Of a stretch of 64,000 nucleotides of DNA, positions 50,825 through 60,452 are shown in pieces. The notes under the pieces are model-generated. The model made no database searches. It saw only the letters and a list, made by a program, of their open reading frames with translations, and was not told the DNA's origin. A program made the position numbers and the translations under genes. The stretch is from an uncultured Sutterella sp. GTDB taxonomy: Bacteria; Pseudomonadota; Gammaproteobacteria; Burkholderiales; Burkholderiaceae_F. Location of the stretch: assembly GCA_902463725.1 (NCBI GenBank), contig CABQGK010000004.1, positions 1-64,000 on the forward strand. Reading direction: 5' to 3'. Every line of letters starts with the position of its first letter. Within the stretch, counting starts at the first letter, position 1.

Positions 50825-52198
50825 ATGCGTGCCATGAAAGCGCAGCTCGCGGAAGATACCCGCATAGAGCGCTTTTTTGCCAATGCCAAGGATCCACTTC
50901 ACGCCGCCTTTAGTGCGAAGGCAGCGGTGCATTCGAGTACGGCAGGTACACCACTCATGGGACCCGCAGCCCGAGAGCGTCTTGAAGCGCTCAGCATGCA
51001 AAAGCGCGCAGGCAAAAGTTTGGCCTATATTCACGTGCCTTTTTGTGAAACGCGCTGCCTCTATTGCCTGTTCTACCAAAATCCGTACGAAGCCGAGCAA
51101 AGCCGGCACTTTGCCGATAGCCTCATTAAAGAGCTTGCGCTCTGGCACGGGCGCCCCGCGCAAGATATCTCACCAATTCACGCGCTCTACTTTGGGGGCG
51201 GCACCCCCACCGCTCTTGCTCCAGCGGACATTCTCCGTGTGCTCACGGCAGTGAAAACCTACTTGCCGCTAGCTAATGACTGTGAGATTACCTTTGAGGG
51301 GCGCATTCACAACTTCTCCGATCAAAAGATCGAGGCGGCGCTCGCTGGTGGTGTTAACCGCTTCTCGTTAGGCGTGCAAAGCTTTAACAGCACGGTTCGA
51401 CAGATGCAACGTCGAGTCGATGATCGCGACACGATCCTTAAGCGCCTCGAGGTGCTCACGGGCTACGACGAAGCTGCTGTGGTGATTGACCTCATTTACG
51501 GCTTTCCCGCGCAGTCGATGAATGTCTGGCTCGAGGATCTCGCTGTCGCATCATCTCTGCCGCTTGATGGTGTGGACTGCTACCAGCTCAACGTCTTTGA
51601 AAAAGCTCCGATGGCGAAATTCATCGCGAATGGGAAAATGCCGCCCGCGGCCGATACGGCGATGAAAGCCGATATGTTTGCCGCAAGCGTCGAGCACTTT
51701 ACGCGTGCTAACTGGCGGCGGCTCTCGAACAACCACTGGGGGCAGGGGAGCCGAGAACGCAATATCTATAACCAACTCGGCAAAAGCGCTGCAGACTGCT
51801 TAGCCTTTGGCTCAGGGGCGGGTGGTCGTTTGCACGGCCATAGTTTCATGATTGAGCGAAAGCTCGACGCGTGGCACGAAAGTATTGCGCGCGCAGAAAA
51901 ACCCGTGAGCTTTTTGATGGCCCCTAATGCGCACTGGCATCTGCTACGCACGATCAGTGCCGAGATGGAGTCTGGTGCCATCAACCTCAAGAAAGTGGGC
52001 GAGCGATTCCAGACGCCGGTGGCGAGTCTTGCGGAACCACTTATTGCGCAGTGGACCGAGGCGGGGCTACTGCGCTGCGAGGGCGACTGGGCACACCAAA
52101 CGGTTGCAGGGCAGTACTGGCACGTCACCATGGCGCAGCTCCTTGTGGCCTATCTAGAGCGCTCTCTCTTAGAAGCAAAAAATCCTGTTAACGCATGA
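50825..52198 (+). CDS. hutW: Heme-utilization radical SAM enzyme HutW/ChuW
   Basis: 457 residues from ATG 50825, preferred because GAGG lies five bases upstream and homologues begin at this point; in-frame ATGs at 50657 and 50672 would add a His/Ser-rich tail with no ribosome site. YIHVPFCETRCLYCLFYQNPY carries the CX3CX2C motif for the radical-SAM 4Fe-4S cluster; ALYFGGGTPTALAPADILRV and GVNRFSLGVQSFNSTVRQMQRRVDD are HemN/HutW family motifs. ChuW opens the heme ring without oxygen, giving anaerobilin and free iron. First gene of the Fur-headed operon, overlapping or close to the receptor gene. Confidence 0.87.
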   Translation: MRAMKAQLAEDTRIERFFANAKDPLHAAFSAKAAVHSSTAGTPLMGPAARERLEALSMQKRAGKSLAYIHVPFCETRCLYCLFYQNPYEAEQSRHFADSLIKELALWHGRPAQDISPIHALYFGGGTPTALAPADILRVLTAVKTYLPLANDCEITFEGRIHNFSDQKIEAALAGGVNRFSLGVQSFNSTVRQMQRRVDDRDTILKRLEVLTGYDEAAVVIDLIYGFPAQSMNVWLEDLAVASSLPLDGVDCYQLNVFEKAPMAKFIANGKMPPAADTAMKADMFAASVEHFTRANWRRLSNNHWGQGSRERNIYNQLGKSAADCLAFGSGAGGRLHGHSFMIERKLDAWHESIARAEKPVSFLMAPNAHWHLLRTISAEMESGAINLKKVGERFQTPVASLAEPLIAQWTEAGLLRCEGDWAHQTVAGQYWHVTMAQLLVAYLERSLLEAKNPVNA

Positions 52199-52251
52199 GT
52201 TCCAAGCGCTCATTCACTTACTCAACCCTCAAAACCATTTACGAGAACTTT

Positions 52252-54321
52252 ATGACGACTCAATCAATGAAGAAAGCGCCGCTCCTTGCGGCGATGGTTG
52301 GTGCTTTTGCGACGATGACTGCGCTGGCAGCCGACACCTTGGAAACGCAGGACGTGGTGGTCACCGCGACTCGCGTAGCACGTGAACTGATGGACGTGAA
52401 CATGTCGGTGTCGGTGGTGACGGCGGAAGAGATTGAGCGCAGTGGTGCCCAGACGATTGCGGATCTGATCAAAGATCTGCCTGGTGTGGAAATCAACACC
52501 GACGGAAGTCAAGGCATGAAGCGCATCCAAATTCGTGGGGAAAACGCCTTCCGTACGCTCATCATGATTGATGGTCAGCGTATGACGGAGCAGAAGTCGA
52601 TGTCGGGGACGCCGATTTTGATCGACCCTTCGCAGATCGAACGCATTGAAGTGATTAAGGGACCGGCTTCTGTGCTCTATGGGGCGGATGCGCTCGGTGG
52701 TGCGATCAACATCATTACGAAAAAGGGTGGCAGCGATCGCGTGCAGGGCACAGCGAGCGTAGGCCTTAACTCCTCCAATAATGGGGGCAGTGCTTCTGCA
52801 TCGATTTTTGGTAAAGCGGGCGATTTCCATTACCGCTTAGGCGCAGCCTACGAGGGCGGGCGCGATCTCAAACTTGCGCACGGCAAAGCGCCTGGCACCG
52901 ATTTTGAATCGAAAGCCGCCAATGCCTACTTGGCCTACGATATCAATGCCAACCACACCGTAGGGCTTACCGCCGACTATTTTGACCTCGATTTCAATTC
53001 GTCGGCCTATCCGCAATACTCCGCCGAAGATTTCTACGTGCACGTCCCGTCTTGGAAACGTACCAAGGTTGGCATCTTTGATGAGATTCGCTACGTCAAT
53101 GACTACCTCGCCAAGGTGCGCACCGATTTCTTCTACCAAAAGAGCACCAAGCTCATGGAGAACTACGTGCATGCTTTGGCAGGAAGGGGGAGTGTTACAA
53201 ACGACAATACCGCCGACAATACGCTTAAGCAGTTTGGCGGCTCCATTCAGGCAGACTGGACGCTTGGTGACAAGCTCTACCTCATTACGGGCTACGACAT
53301 TACCTACGAAAAGCTCGATGCGGGTACCACAAGCGATACAACGGTAGTGATGGGTCAGACTATCACGACGAACAAAGTGTGGAGCTATCGCGGTGATCTG
53401 CTCACCCAAGCGCTTTATGCGTCGGGTGACTATCAGCTCAGCGATCAGCTCACGCTCAATGCGGGGGCACGTTACACGTTTGTGCGAACCAATATGAAAG
53501 AAGCGGCTGGCGCCTCCGTGAGCAGTCAAGGTACCTCGGCACTCTCCGCACAAACGGGGGAAGAGACTGATGGACGTATGGTTTTCAACGCGGGCCTCAT
53601 TTGGCGACCGGTAACGGAACTTGCACTGCGTGCCGCTTGGACGCAGGGTTTCCGAACCCCCTTGCTACAAGAGCGATTCTTGGATACCACCATGGGGCAG
53701 GCGAATTCCATGGTGAAGGGCAACCCCAATCTCAAACCAGAGACGAGCAACAACTTTGAGCTTGGCGCTCGCTGGATCAAGGGTGGGGCAACGGTGGATG
53801 CATCGGTGTTCTACAACCTCGCTGAAGACTACATCACCACCGAGCAGCTCAACGCTACGACTTACCAGTACAACAACGTGGCCAAGGCCAATACGCTCGG
53901 GCTCGAGCTCGCAGGCTCTTATCGCATTGGGATGAGTGGCTTTGAGCCGCACATCACGCTGACGGCGCTGCGTCGCGAGTTAAAGCAGGATGGCGTCTCG
54001 ACGACCGCCACCGCAACGCCGAAGCTGCGTGCCACCTATGGTGTGCGCTGGCGCGGGGACGTCGCACTCGGTCGCCTGAGCACGGATCTTTTTGCTCGTA
54101 GCGCCACGAGCGCCGATAGCTATAGCTTCAGCACCGGCAACACCACGAGCTACGACAGTTGGACCACGCTCAACTTCACGGCGGGGCTCGATTTCGGGGC
54201 ACAGAAGGCCTATAGCCTCAATGTGGGCTTCTACAACCTCACCAACACCGACTACGTGACGCCGCAGTCCTCGTATGAGGCCGGCCGCTATGCCGAGGTG
54301 AAATTCACCGCACGCTTCTAA
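52252..54321 (+). CDS. TonB-dependent outer-membrane receptor (probably heme)
   Basis: 689 residues from ATG 52252 (an ATG at 52195 overlapping the hutW stop is possible). A signal peptide ends at ALAA. The TonB box is ETQDVVVTATRV and the plug domain follows (ADLIKDLPGVEI, KRIQIRGENAFRTLIMIDGQ, IERIEVIKGPASVLYGADALGGAINIITKK split across these). A 22-strand barrel ends TARF. It takes a large scarce ligand from outside with energy from the ExbB-ExbD-TonB encoded downstream. Heme is inferred from hutW, hutX and Fur boxes; the FRAP/NPNL heme signature is only partly visible (GNPNLKPETSNNFELG). Confidence 0.9.
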   Translation: MTTQSMKKAPLLAAMVGAFATMTALAADTLETQDVVVTATRVARELMDVNMSVSVVTAEEIERSGAQTIADLIKDLPGVEINTDGSQGMKRIQIRGENAFRTLIMIDGQRMTEQKSMSGTPILIDPSQIERIEVIKGPASVLYGADALGGAINIITKKGGSDRVQGTASVGLNSSNNGGSASASIFGKAGDFHYRLGAAYEGGRDLKLAHGKAPGTDFESKAANAYLAYDINANHTVGLTADYFDLDFNSSAYPQYSAEDFYVHVPSWKRTKVGIFDEIRYVNDYLAKVRTDFFYQKSTKLMENYVHALAGRGSVTNDNTADNTLKQFGGSIQADWTLGDKLYLITGYDITYEKLDAGTTSDTTVVMGQTITTNKVWSYRGDLLTQALYASGDYQLSDQLTLNAGARYTFVRTNMKEAAGASVSSQGTSALSAQTGEETDGRMVFNAGLIWRPVTELALRAAWTQGFRTPLLQERFLDTTMGQANSMVKGNPNLKPETSNNFELGARWIKGGATVDASVFYNLAEDYITTEQLNATTYQYNNVAKANTLGLELAGSYRIGMSGFEPHITLTALRRELKQDGVSTTATATPKLRATYGVRWRGDVALGRLSTDLFARSATSADSYSFSTGNTTSYDSWTTLNFTAGLDFGAQKAYSLNVGFYNLTNTDYVTPQSSYEAGRYAEVKFTARF

Positions 54322-54340
54322 TCAATCGGCGCGTTTAACC

Positions 54341-54399
54341 CTCCAGTGGGGCTGTAGCGTGTGGGAGAGGGTACGTGTTCCCTGCGCACTGCAGCCCTG
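54341..54399 (+). other. Large stem-loop between receptor and ECF genes
   Basis: CTCCAG-N2-GGGCTG pairs with CAGCCC-N2-CTGGAG across about 30 bases. No T-tract. It could reduce expression of the importer relative to the receptor. Confidence 0.4.
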
Positions 54400-54437
54400 C
54401 TGGAGCCGTCGTTTATGGGATGCTCAAAGGAGAAGAA

Positions 54438-54986
54438 GTGAGGCTTGGTGAAAGATTGCGCCACTACTGGAGTGCACGAGAACTCGTGCTCGTTGGGGTG
54501 TTTGCCGCTGCAACAAAGCTCTCAAGTTTATTGATTGCGCTTGCAGGCGGCGGCATGAACCCGCTCTCGCTCATTGCGAAGAACGTGGTCTACACCACGC
54601 TCTTGATCGTGTTGCTCACCAAGGTACCTAAAGCGGGGACGCTGCTCCTTTTTACGCTCGTGAGCACGATTGTGAGCACGGTGATGTTGGGCGGGTCGCT
54701 TACGCTACTGCCGACTGCGCTGGTGGGGGCGCTTTTGGCAGAGGTGGTCACGCTTGGGTTGGGTGCCAAGCATCGTGCATGGGCACCGTGGGTAGCCGCT
54801 GCCGTCAACGATTTGGCCGCAAAGGGTCTCTCGCTTGGGGTGTCGTATCTCTTTTTGCGCGAAAACCCCTCGCTCATGATGATGGTGATTCCTGTGGTAC
54901 TTGTGGGCTATGTGGGCTCGGTTATGGGGCTATGGGTTGGTTGGAAAACGGTTGGAGAACTCAAACATGCAGGCTTTGTTCGCTAA
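54438..54986 (+). CDS. ECF transporter S component (MptD/Trep_Strep-like)
   Basis: 182 residues if started at GTG 54438, which has AAAGGAG six bases upstream; ATGs at 54375 and 54420 lack such a site. Five to six membrane helices (ARELVLVGVFAAATKLSSLLIA, NPLSLIAKNVVYTTLLIVLL, PTALVGALLAEVVTLGLGA). It resembles the MptD/Trep_Strep group of substrate-binding S subunits. Together with the next two genes it forms an energy-coupling-factor importer. Position between a TonB receptor and hutX suggests heme or another tetrapyrrole; ECF systems for heme are known in some Gram-positives. Confidence 0.75.
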   Translation: MRLGERLRHYWSARELVLVGVFAAATKLSSLLIALAGGGMNPLSLIAKNVVYTTLLIVLLTKVPKAGTLLLFTLVSTIVSTVMLGGSLTLLPTALVGALLAEVVTLGLGAKHRAWAPWVAAAVNDLAAKGLSLGVSYLFLRENPSLMMMVIPVVLVGYVGSVMGLWVGWKTVGELKHAGFVR

Positions 54987-55752
54987 GGCGCGCGTGCAAG
55001 GTGGCCCCCTCGTAGGGCTTTCCGCTGGCGTGAAGCTCATCATTACAGCCGTAGCGGCCGTTCTGGCACTTGCGGTCTCGGGCATTGCGGGGCAGACGGT
55101 GCTGTTGCTCGCAAGCACGCTCTACGCGGCGCTCATGAAGCGCTACAAACTTTTGCTCGGGCTCTTTGCTGCGATGGCGGTGATGGCGATTGTGGCCTTG
55201 GGGTTGGCGGTCGCGCTCGATGCCGTGCTCCCAGGGATGGGGGGCAACAAAACTAGTGGCTTACTCATTCCCTTTATGCGTGGCATCTCCATGATGAACA
55301 CCGTGTTCGTACTAGCGCTCACCACAAAGGTTCAAGACCTACTCAATACGCTTGAGCGCTGGCATTGCCCCTTTTGGATTTTCTTTCCTATTTCTGTCAT
55401 GTTGCGCTTTATTCCGACGTTTTTTCACGATATTGAGCAGGTCTGGGAGACGCTCAAGATTCGTGGCTGGCCGATGGGCGCTCGCATGATGCTGTTGCAT
55501 CCGCTGATGAGCATGAGACTTCTTTTTGTCCCTGTGCTTTTCCGAGCGCTTAAAACAAGTGAGGTGTTAGGGGTCTCTGCTGAATTGAAAGGGGTAGGGG
55601 TGGGCTACCACGCCGCCAAGCGCTCCGCCACGCGCGTTGCTCGCGCGGATCGTTGGGCGCTTTTGGGCGTGGCGGCCACTGTGGCGCTCGTTGTGGTTGG
55701 GGAAATCACGCTCGCGCCTTATTTGCCAGCGGTCACGCGCGCGATGAGCTAA
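54967..55752 (+). CDS. ECF transporter T component (EcfT)
   Basis: 261 residues from ATG 54967 (GGAGA upstream), overlapping the S gene by 20 bases. Four to five membrane helices and the coupling-helix region LRFIPTFFHDIEQVWETLKIRGWPMG, which contains the Ala/Arg-Gly motifs of EcfT, followed by LLHPLMSMRLLFVPVLFRALKTSE. It couples ATP hydrolysis to toppling of the S subunit in the inner membrane. The frame open from 54901 belongs to another start without homology. Confidence 0.85.
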   Translation: MQALFAKARVQGGPLVGLSAGVKLIITAVAAVLALAVSGIAGQTVLLLASTLYAALMKRYKLLLGLFAAMAVMAIVALGLAVALDAVLPGMGGNKTSGLLIPFMRGISMMNTVFVLALTTKVQDLLNTLERWHCPFWIFFPISVMLRFIPTFFHDIEQVWETLKIRGWPMGARMMLLHPLMSMRLLFVPVLFRALKTSEVLGVSAELKGVGVGYHAAKRSATRVARADRWALLGVAATVALVVVGEITLAPYLPAVTRAMS

Positions 55753-55765
55753 GGAGAGAGGGGTG

Positions 55766-57259
55766 ATGATTGAACTCGAAGACGTGAGCTACACCTATGC
55801 CTATCAGAGCGAGGCAGCACTCTCGCGCGTGAATTTGCGTGTTGCGGCAGGGGAACTCAAAGTACTCACGGGTCCCTCAGGCTGTGGGAAAACCACGGTG
55901 ATGCGTGTGGTCAACGGCTTGATTCCCCATCTTTTGGGCGGCACCCTGACGGGCCGCGTCGCGGTCGCGGGCGAAGAGCCGCAGCACACCTCGCTTGTTG
56001 CGCTCTCGTCGGTCGTGGGGACACTTTTTCAGGATCCCGAAGAGCAGTTTTTCGCACTCAACGTGCACGATGAAATTGCCTTCACCCTTAAGAGCCGTGG
56101 GGTGGCAGCTGAAGAAATCGAAGCGCGCGTTGCCGAGGCCGCCGCTCGCTTAGGGATTGAATCGATTCTAGAGCGTGATATTCATGCGCTCTCCGAGGGG
56201 CAGAAGCAGAAGGTGGGACTGGCGTCGCTACTCGTGCTTAGGCCCAAGGTGCTCGTGCTCGATGAGCCCAGTGCGAACCTTGACCCTGAGGCAACAGAGG
56301 AGCTCGCCGAGCTGCTACTGGCGCTTAAGCAATTGGGTACCGCGATTTTGGTCGTGGACCATCGTCTCTATTGGCTCAAGGACGTGGCCGATGAAGTGCT
56401 GGTGATGCGTGCGGGGCAGATCGTTGCGCGTGGTGACTGGGCGATGCTCACTGAATCCTTTTGTGTCGAGCACGGACTTCGTGCCCCCGTGGTGGGAGAT
56501 GTGCGAGAGACGCTCGCGAGCGTGCCTGTTTGGCACGGTTCAGAGGTCGCGCGTATCGCGCCAGCCAACGCACGCTTTGGTGCGCAGAACCTCAGCTTTG
56601 GTTACAGCGCTGAGGAGCCGCTTTTTCATGAGGTGAGTTTCTCAGTGCCAGCAGGCATTACGGCGCTCATTGGTGCCAACGGTGAAGGGAAGACAACGCT
56701 TGCGCGAGTGCTTACGGGGCTCAATAAAGCGCAGGGGCAATTCATTGTTGGCACGGCGGTGAGCGACGCGGCAGGGCTGCTCGCGCGCGCGGGGCTCGTG
56801 CTACAGAATGCCGACCATCAACTGCAGATGCGCACCGTGCGCGAAGAGATTGCCACAGCGCACGCCGTGGGGCGCACGTTGAAAGAAGCGCAGAAGCGCT
56901 TTCCGCGGGTTTGTGAAGAGGATTGGGCGGCGGCCGAGCAATGGATGGCTGCGCTTAACCTCGCTGGGCTTGGCGAGCGTCACCCACAAAGTCTTTCTGG
57001 TGGACAAAAGCAGCGCGTGGTGATTGCCTGTGCGCTTGCGAAGTCTCCCGACATTTTGATTCTCGATGAACCCACGAGTGGTCTTGATGGCGCCAACATG
57101 CACGATATTGCCGCGGTGCTACGCAGTGCAGCCGATCGAGGTGTGGCGGTGTTTCTGATCACGCATGATCTTGAGCTTTTAACAATTTGCGACGCAGCGC
57201 TACGCATCCGTGAGCTGCGCAGCTCTTTCACCAACGATAAGGAACGTGAACATGACTGA
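55766..57259 (+). CDS. ECF transporter ATPase, two fused ABC domains (EcfA-A')
   Basis: 497 residues from ATG 55766 (AAGGAGAG upstream; GTG at 55763 possible). Domain 1 has Walker A GPSGCGKTT (about 38-46), signature LSEGQKQK and Walker B VLVLDEPSANLD; domain 2 has GANGEGKTT (about 310-318), LSGGQKQR and ILILDEPTSGLD. Fused ATPases of this type power CbiO/EcfA-like importers. It completes the S-T-A set, so no periplasmic binding protein is needed. The next gene, hutX, starts inside its end. Confidence 0.9.
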   Translation: MIELEDVSYTYAYQSEAALSRVNLRVAAGELKVLTGPSGCGKTTVMRVVNGLIPHLLGGTLTGRVAVAGEEPQHTSLVALSSVVGTLFQDPEEQFFALNVHDEIAFTLKSRGVAAEEIEARVAEAAARLGIESILERDIHALSEGQKQKVGLASLLVLRPKVLVLDEPSANLDPEATEELAELLLALKQLGTAILVVDHRLYWLKDVADEVLVMRAGQIVARGDWAMLTESFCVEHGLRAPVVGDVRETLASVPVWHGSEVARIAPANARFGAQNLSFGYSAEEPLFHEVSFSVPAGITALIGANGEGKTTLARVLTGLNKAQGQFIVGTAVSDAAGLLARAGLVLQNADHQLQMRTVREEIATAHAVGRTLKEAQKRFPRVCEEDWAAAEQWMAALNLAGLGERHPQSLSGGQKQRVVIACALAKSPDILILDEPTSGLDGANMHDIAAVLRSAADRGVAVFLITHDLELLTICDAALRIRELRSSFTNDKEREHD

Positions 57260-57788
57260 ACTCTCTCTTATTGCGCCCACAGCAGAAGAAGCTGAAAAAA
57301 TTCGTGAACTCTTGGCTGCGCGCCACCCCGTGACGCTCACTAGCATTGCCGCAGCGCTTGGGATGAGCGCGCTTGAAGCGGCGCGTCGTCTACCCGCGGA
57401 GCTCGTGGGCTTGGTGGATCTCACGGATCCTGAGCGTTTTGACGCGTTTTGGGCGGCGCTTGCCGAGTGGAAAAAGGTCACACTCATTGTGCAAAAAGAC
57501 GGACACGTCTTTGAAATCGAAGGGCGACTCTCGTGCGGTAAACGTGCGCAGGGTTACTACAACATCCTCGGTAAAGACAGCCCGATCGGTGGGCACATCG
57601 CCTTTGGTGAAATTGCCGCGGCCGTGTTCACCGCGATTCCCTTCATGGGGCGCGACTCCTACGCCGTGCAATTCATGAATCGAGCAGGGGCGGTGAGCTT
57701 TTCGGTCTATGTGGGTCGAGAAGCCCATAAACTCATCGATGAGGTCGTGCAGTCTTGGAAGGACACCAAAGCCGCCTTCGCACAATAA
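57252..57788 (+). CDS. hutX: Heme utilization carrier protein HutX/ChuX
   Basis: 178 residues from ATG 57252 (AAGGAACG upstream), overlapping the ATPase gene by eight bases. The segment WKKVTLIVQKDGHVFEIEGRL, then GYYNILGKDSPIGGHIAF, matches the HutX/ChuX family of cytosolic dimers that accept heme and pass it to the ring-opening enzyme. It is the clearest evidence, with hutW, that the importer handles heme. Confidence 0.88.
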   Translation: MTELSLIAPTAEEAEKIRELLAARHPVTLTSIAAALGMSALEAARRLPAELVGLVDLTDPERFDAFWAALAEWKKVTLIVQKDGHVFEIEGRLSCGKRAQGYYNILGKDSPIGGHIAFGEIAAAVFTAIPFMGRDSYAVQFMNRAGAVSFSVYVGREAHKLIDEVVQSWKDTKAAFAQ

Positions 57789-57896
57789 TCGGCGCTTGCG
57801 CCAAATAGGGGAACTTTCCCCATCGGCGGGCGGCAAACGCCGTCCGCCTCTCCCCTTTCGCGTGCGCGCAGCAACATTTCAACAGAAGGAAGCACC

Positions 57897-58409
57897 ATGC
57901 AATCTCAACAACCTCTCATCCTGGTTAGTAGCCGTACGGGAAACACCCGAAAACTCGCGCAAGCGTTGGCTGAGGTGATCGTGCCGCGCGCCGCACTCAC
58001 TACGCCCGAGCTGCTCCCTGAGGATCTCACCCCCTTTAACCCCGTATTGCTTGGCTTTTGGTGCGATCGTGGGATGGCTCCAGTCGATATTCAGCAGGCC
58101 GCAAAGCGCCTTCACGGTAAGCGCATTGGGTGCTTTGCCACCATGGGTGGAGAGCCCGAAAAGCCCGAAGCGCAGCGCTGGATACAAGAAACGGCTGAGG
58201 CGCTTGTTGGCTTGGGGCAAGACAATACGCTCGTGGCCACGTTCCTCTCGATGGGACGCGTGGATCCCGAGGTCTTTCGTCGCGTCACAGAAATGGTGGG
58301 GTACTTGTCGCCAGAGCGTGAAGCGCGCAGAAAGCGTGCAGAGTCTCATCCCGATGAAAACGATGCCCGCGCGCTCATTGAGCGCTTTCAGCAAGCGGGA
58401 CTTATCTAA
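57897..58409 (+). CDS. Flavodoxin-family protein
   Basis: 170 residues with ribosome site AGAAGGAAGC. The phosphate loop SSRTGNTRKLAQALAEV (11-27) and LGFWCDRGMAPVDIQQAAKRL place it among flavodoxin-like FMN proteins. In a heme operon it most likely donates electrons to HutW, whose radical-SAM chemistry needs low-potential reductant. GC-rich pairing in the 108-bp gap before it may tune its level. Confidence 0.82.
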   Translation: MQSQQPLILVSSRTGNTRKLAQALAEVIVPRAALTTPELLPEDLTPFNPVLLGFWCDRGMAPVDIQQAAKRLHGKRIGCFATMGGEPEKPEAQRWIQETAEALVGLGQDNTLVATFLSMGRVDPEVFRRVTEMVGYLSPEREARRKRAESHPDENDARALIERFQQAGLI

Positions 58410-58429
58410 GCGCGCAGGAGACAGAGACA

Positions 58430-59074
58430 ATGCAGCAATGGACTGAGAGACTTGCGTATTTCTATTCGCTCCTTGGACCCGTGGGGGTGGTGTTGCTTTT
58501 TGTGGCGTTGCTTGCGTTTTACATTGCGCTTGAGCAGACGCTCTACCTCAATGCCGTTTGGCGAAGCTTTCGGCGGGACTTTCTTGACCTTGAGCGCGGT
58601 GAAGACCGCTGTCTTTCGGTTCGCGCCCCCGATCGCGCCAATCCGCTCATTCAGATCATCTACGACATTGTGACCACGCACGGCGCGCACTCCGACGATA
58701 TTCGCGCAGAGGTGGGCTACCTCTTTTATCGCAACTTTAAGCGTGTCAGCAATGGCCTCTGCTGGCTCAAGCTCATTAGCGTGATTTCTCCGCTACTCGG
58801 ACTTCTAGGAACAGTGGCCGGCATGATGAGTGTGTTTCAATCGCTTTCGGACATCTCCGCCGCACAATCCTCGTTGCTCGCCTCCGGTATCTGGAGCGCG
58901 CTCACGACCACTGTGCTGGGGCTTGTGATTGCGATTCCCACTCTCATGACCTATTACTGGCTCACGATGAAGTTTCGTGGCTTTCATATCGAGGCGATCG
59001 AACACAGCTACCGTGCGCTTGAGGTTTGCCGTCGTCTCAATGTTGGTAGCGCGCGCAAGGAGCGTGCGTCATGA
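58430..59074 (+). CDS. exbB: ExbB (MotA/TolQ/ExbB proton channel)
   Basis: 214 residues, three membrane helices: YSLLGPVGVVLLFVALLAFYIAL near the start, then LISVISPLLGLLGTVAGMMSVF and LTTTVLGLVIAIPTLMTYY. The GLLGTVAGM motif is the family signature. It forms the pentameric proton channel that energises TonB. It overlaps exbD by four bases. Confidence 0.92.
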   Translation: MQQWTERLAYFYSLLGPVGVVLLFVALLAFYIALEQTLYLNAVWRSFRRDFLDLERGEDRCLSVRAPDRANPLIQIIYDIVTTHGAHSDDIRAEVGYLFYRNFKRVSNGLCWLKLISVISPLLGLLGTVAGMMSVFQSLSDISAAQSSLLASGIWSALTTTVLGLVIAIPTLMTYYWLTMKFRGFHIEAIEHSYRALEVCRRLNVGSARKERAS

Positions 59075-59475
59075 AAGACTTCTACGACGGCTTTGATGAA
59101 GAGCCCCAGATCGATCTCACGCCGCTCATCGACTGCCTCTTCATGCTCATCATTTTCTTTGTGCTCACGATGAGCTTTTCAAAACCCGTGCTCGATATCG
59201 TGCTGCCGCAAGCAGAGCGAAGTGTGACCGAGATGCGTCAGGACGAGATCCTTTTTTCGGTTAAGGAAGATGGCACCTTTTGGCTCGATGGCGCCCCATC
59301 GAGCTTAGAGGCGCTCAAGCTGCGCCTCGAGGCAGAACCCGCCAAGCGCCTCAACATCTATATGGATGAGCGCGCGCCTTTTAGCCGCTTTGTAGCGGTG
59401 GTGGATGTTGCCAAGGCGCTAAGAGATGGGCGTTTTGTGATTTCCACGGCGGCGAGCGCGAAGGAGGCTTCATGA
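59071..59475 (+). CDS. exbD: ExbD
   Basis: 134 residues with one membrane helix (PLIDCLFMLIIFFVLTMSF). The essential Asp lies in IDLTPLIDCLFMLIIFF. Partner of ExbB in the proton-driven motor. Starts in the ATGA overlap with exbB and overlaps tonB by four bases, so the three are translationally coupled. Confidence 0.92.
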   Translation: MKDFYDGFDEEPQIDLTPLIDCLFMLIIFFVLTMSFSKPVLDIVLPQAERSVTEMRQDEILFSVKEDGTFWLDGAPSSLEALKLRLEAEPAKRLNIYMDERAPFSRFVAVVDVAKALRDGRFVISTAASAKEAS

Positions 59476-60377
59476 GTGGGGGGCGTGAACGTAGTAGGGA
59501 GCTCGCATTCGCTGCGCGCTGGTCACGTCGCATTGTCGTGACGCTCGCCGTTGGGGTGCTGGCGGGCGCGTTATTTGTGCCCACGCGCGAGCACCAGGTG
59601 GTGCTGCCTGCGAGCCCCGCACGCCTGACGCGCATCGTCTTTGAGGCCGCGGTGGCCCCCGTAAAAGCGGATGTGAAAGAGCAGCTAAGCGCCGAGCCGC
59701 TCCTTGCAAACGAAAGCCCCATCTCGGTACCTGTCCCGCCGCCCGAGCCAGCGCAACCTAAACCCATGCCAAAACTGGAGGTAACGCCAGAACCCACGCC
59801 CGAGAAGCGGCCTGCGCCCGAGGTGGTGCCGCCCAAGCCCCAAAAAGTTGAAAAGCCCATTGCACCTCGCAAGGAAGTGCGCGAGCCACCCACGCCGCGC
59901 GTAAAGAAAAAGCAAGAAGCCCCCAAGCCCCTTCCCAAAGAAGCGACGCCTGCGGTGCGTGAGCCCGTCGCTGATGAGTCCCCGCAGAGCGGCGCGGACG
60001 ACAGCCGTGCGCTGGGGGCATCGGGCGCGGCGAGCGCTCACGCAAGCGCGGCAACGGGTACTGCTGCAGGGGGCTCGCGCTCGAGCGGCTCAGCCATAGA
60101 CGAAGGGCGAGAGCTCGCACGCCTTGTGCAGGTGGTCGATGCACATAAGGCTTATCCGCGCCGAGCACGCATTAACGCAGAGCAGGGCAGGCTGGTGCTA
60201 CGTGTGACGCTTGATGAGGCTGGGCGCGTTCGTCAAGTGAGTCTAGCGACCTCACACCCCTCGAAGCTCCTTCAGAAGGCAGCGCTCGATGCTGGCAAGC
60301 CCCTCATTGGGATGGGAACCGCGCTGGGTGGCCCGCGTGACGTGTTAATTCCCGTGGTTTTTACGTTAGACGATTGA
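59472..60377 (+). CDS. tonB: TonB
   Basis: 301 residues. One N-terminal helix (IVVTLAVGVLAGALFV, about 22-38), a long Pro/Lys/Glu-rich periplasm-spanning section (about 80-160, with PVPPPEPAQPKPMPK), a Ser/Ala/Gly linker, and the C-terminal receptor-contact domain (YPRRARINAEQGRLVLRVTLDEAGRV, LLQKAALDAGK). It delivers the ExbBD energy to the receptor at 52.3 kb. A dedicated TonB set in the same operon is common for heme systems. Confidence 0.92.
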   Translation: MSGGRERSRELAFAARWSRRIVVTLAVGVLAGALFVPTREHQVVLPASPARLTRIVFEAAVAPVKADVKEQLSAEPLLANESPISVPVPPPEPAQPKPMPKLEVTPEPTPEKRPAPEVVPPKPQKVEKPIAPRKEVREPPTPRVKKKQEAPKPLPKEATPAVREPVADESPQSGADDSRALGASGAASAHASAATGTAAGGSRSSGSAIDEGRELARLVQVVDAHKAYPRRARINAEQGRLVLRVTLDEAGRVRQVSLATSHPSKLLQKAALDAGKPLIGMGTALGGPRDVLIPVVFTLDD

Positions 60378-60452
60378 TGCAGGGGCTGAGCCAAGCGCCT
60401 TGGCAGTGTTAGCATCAGTGCTAGGAAAGTTTTTCAGTTTGAGAGCAACAAC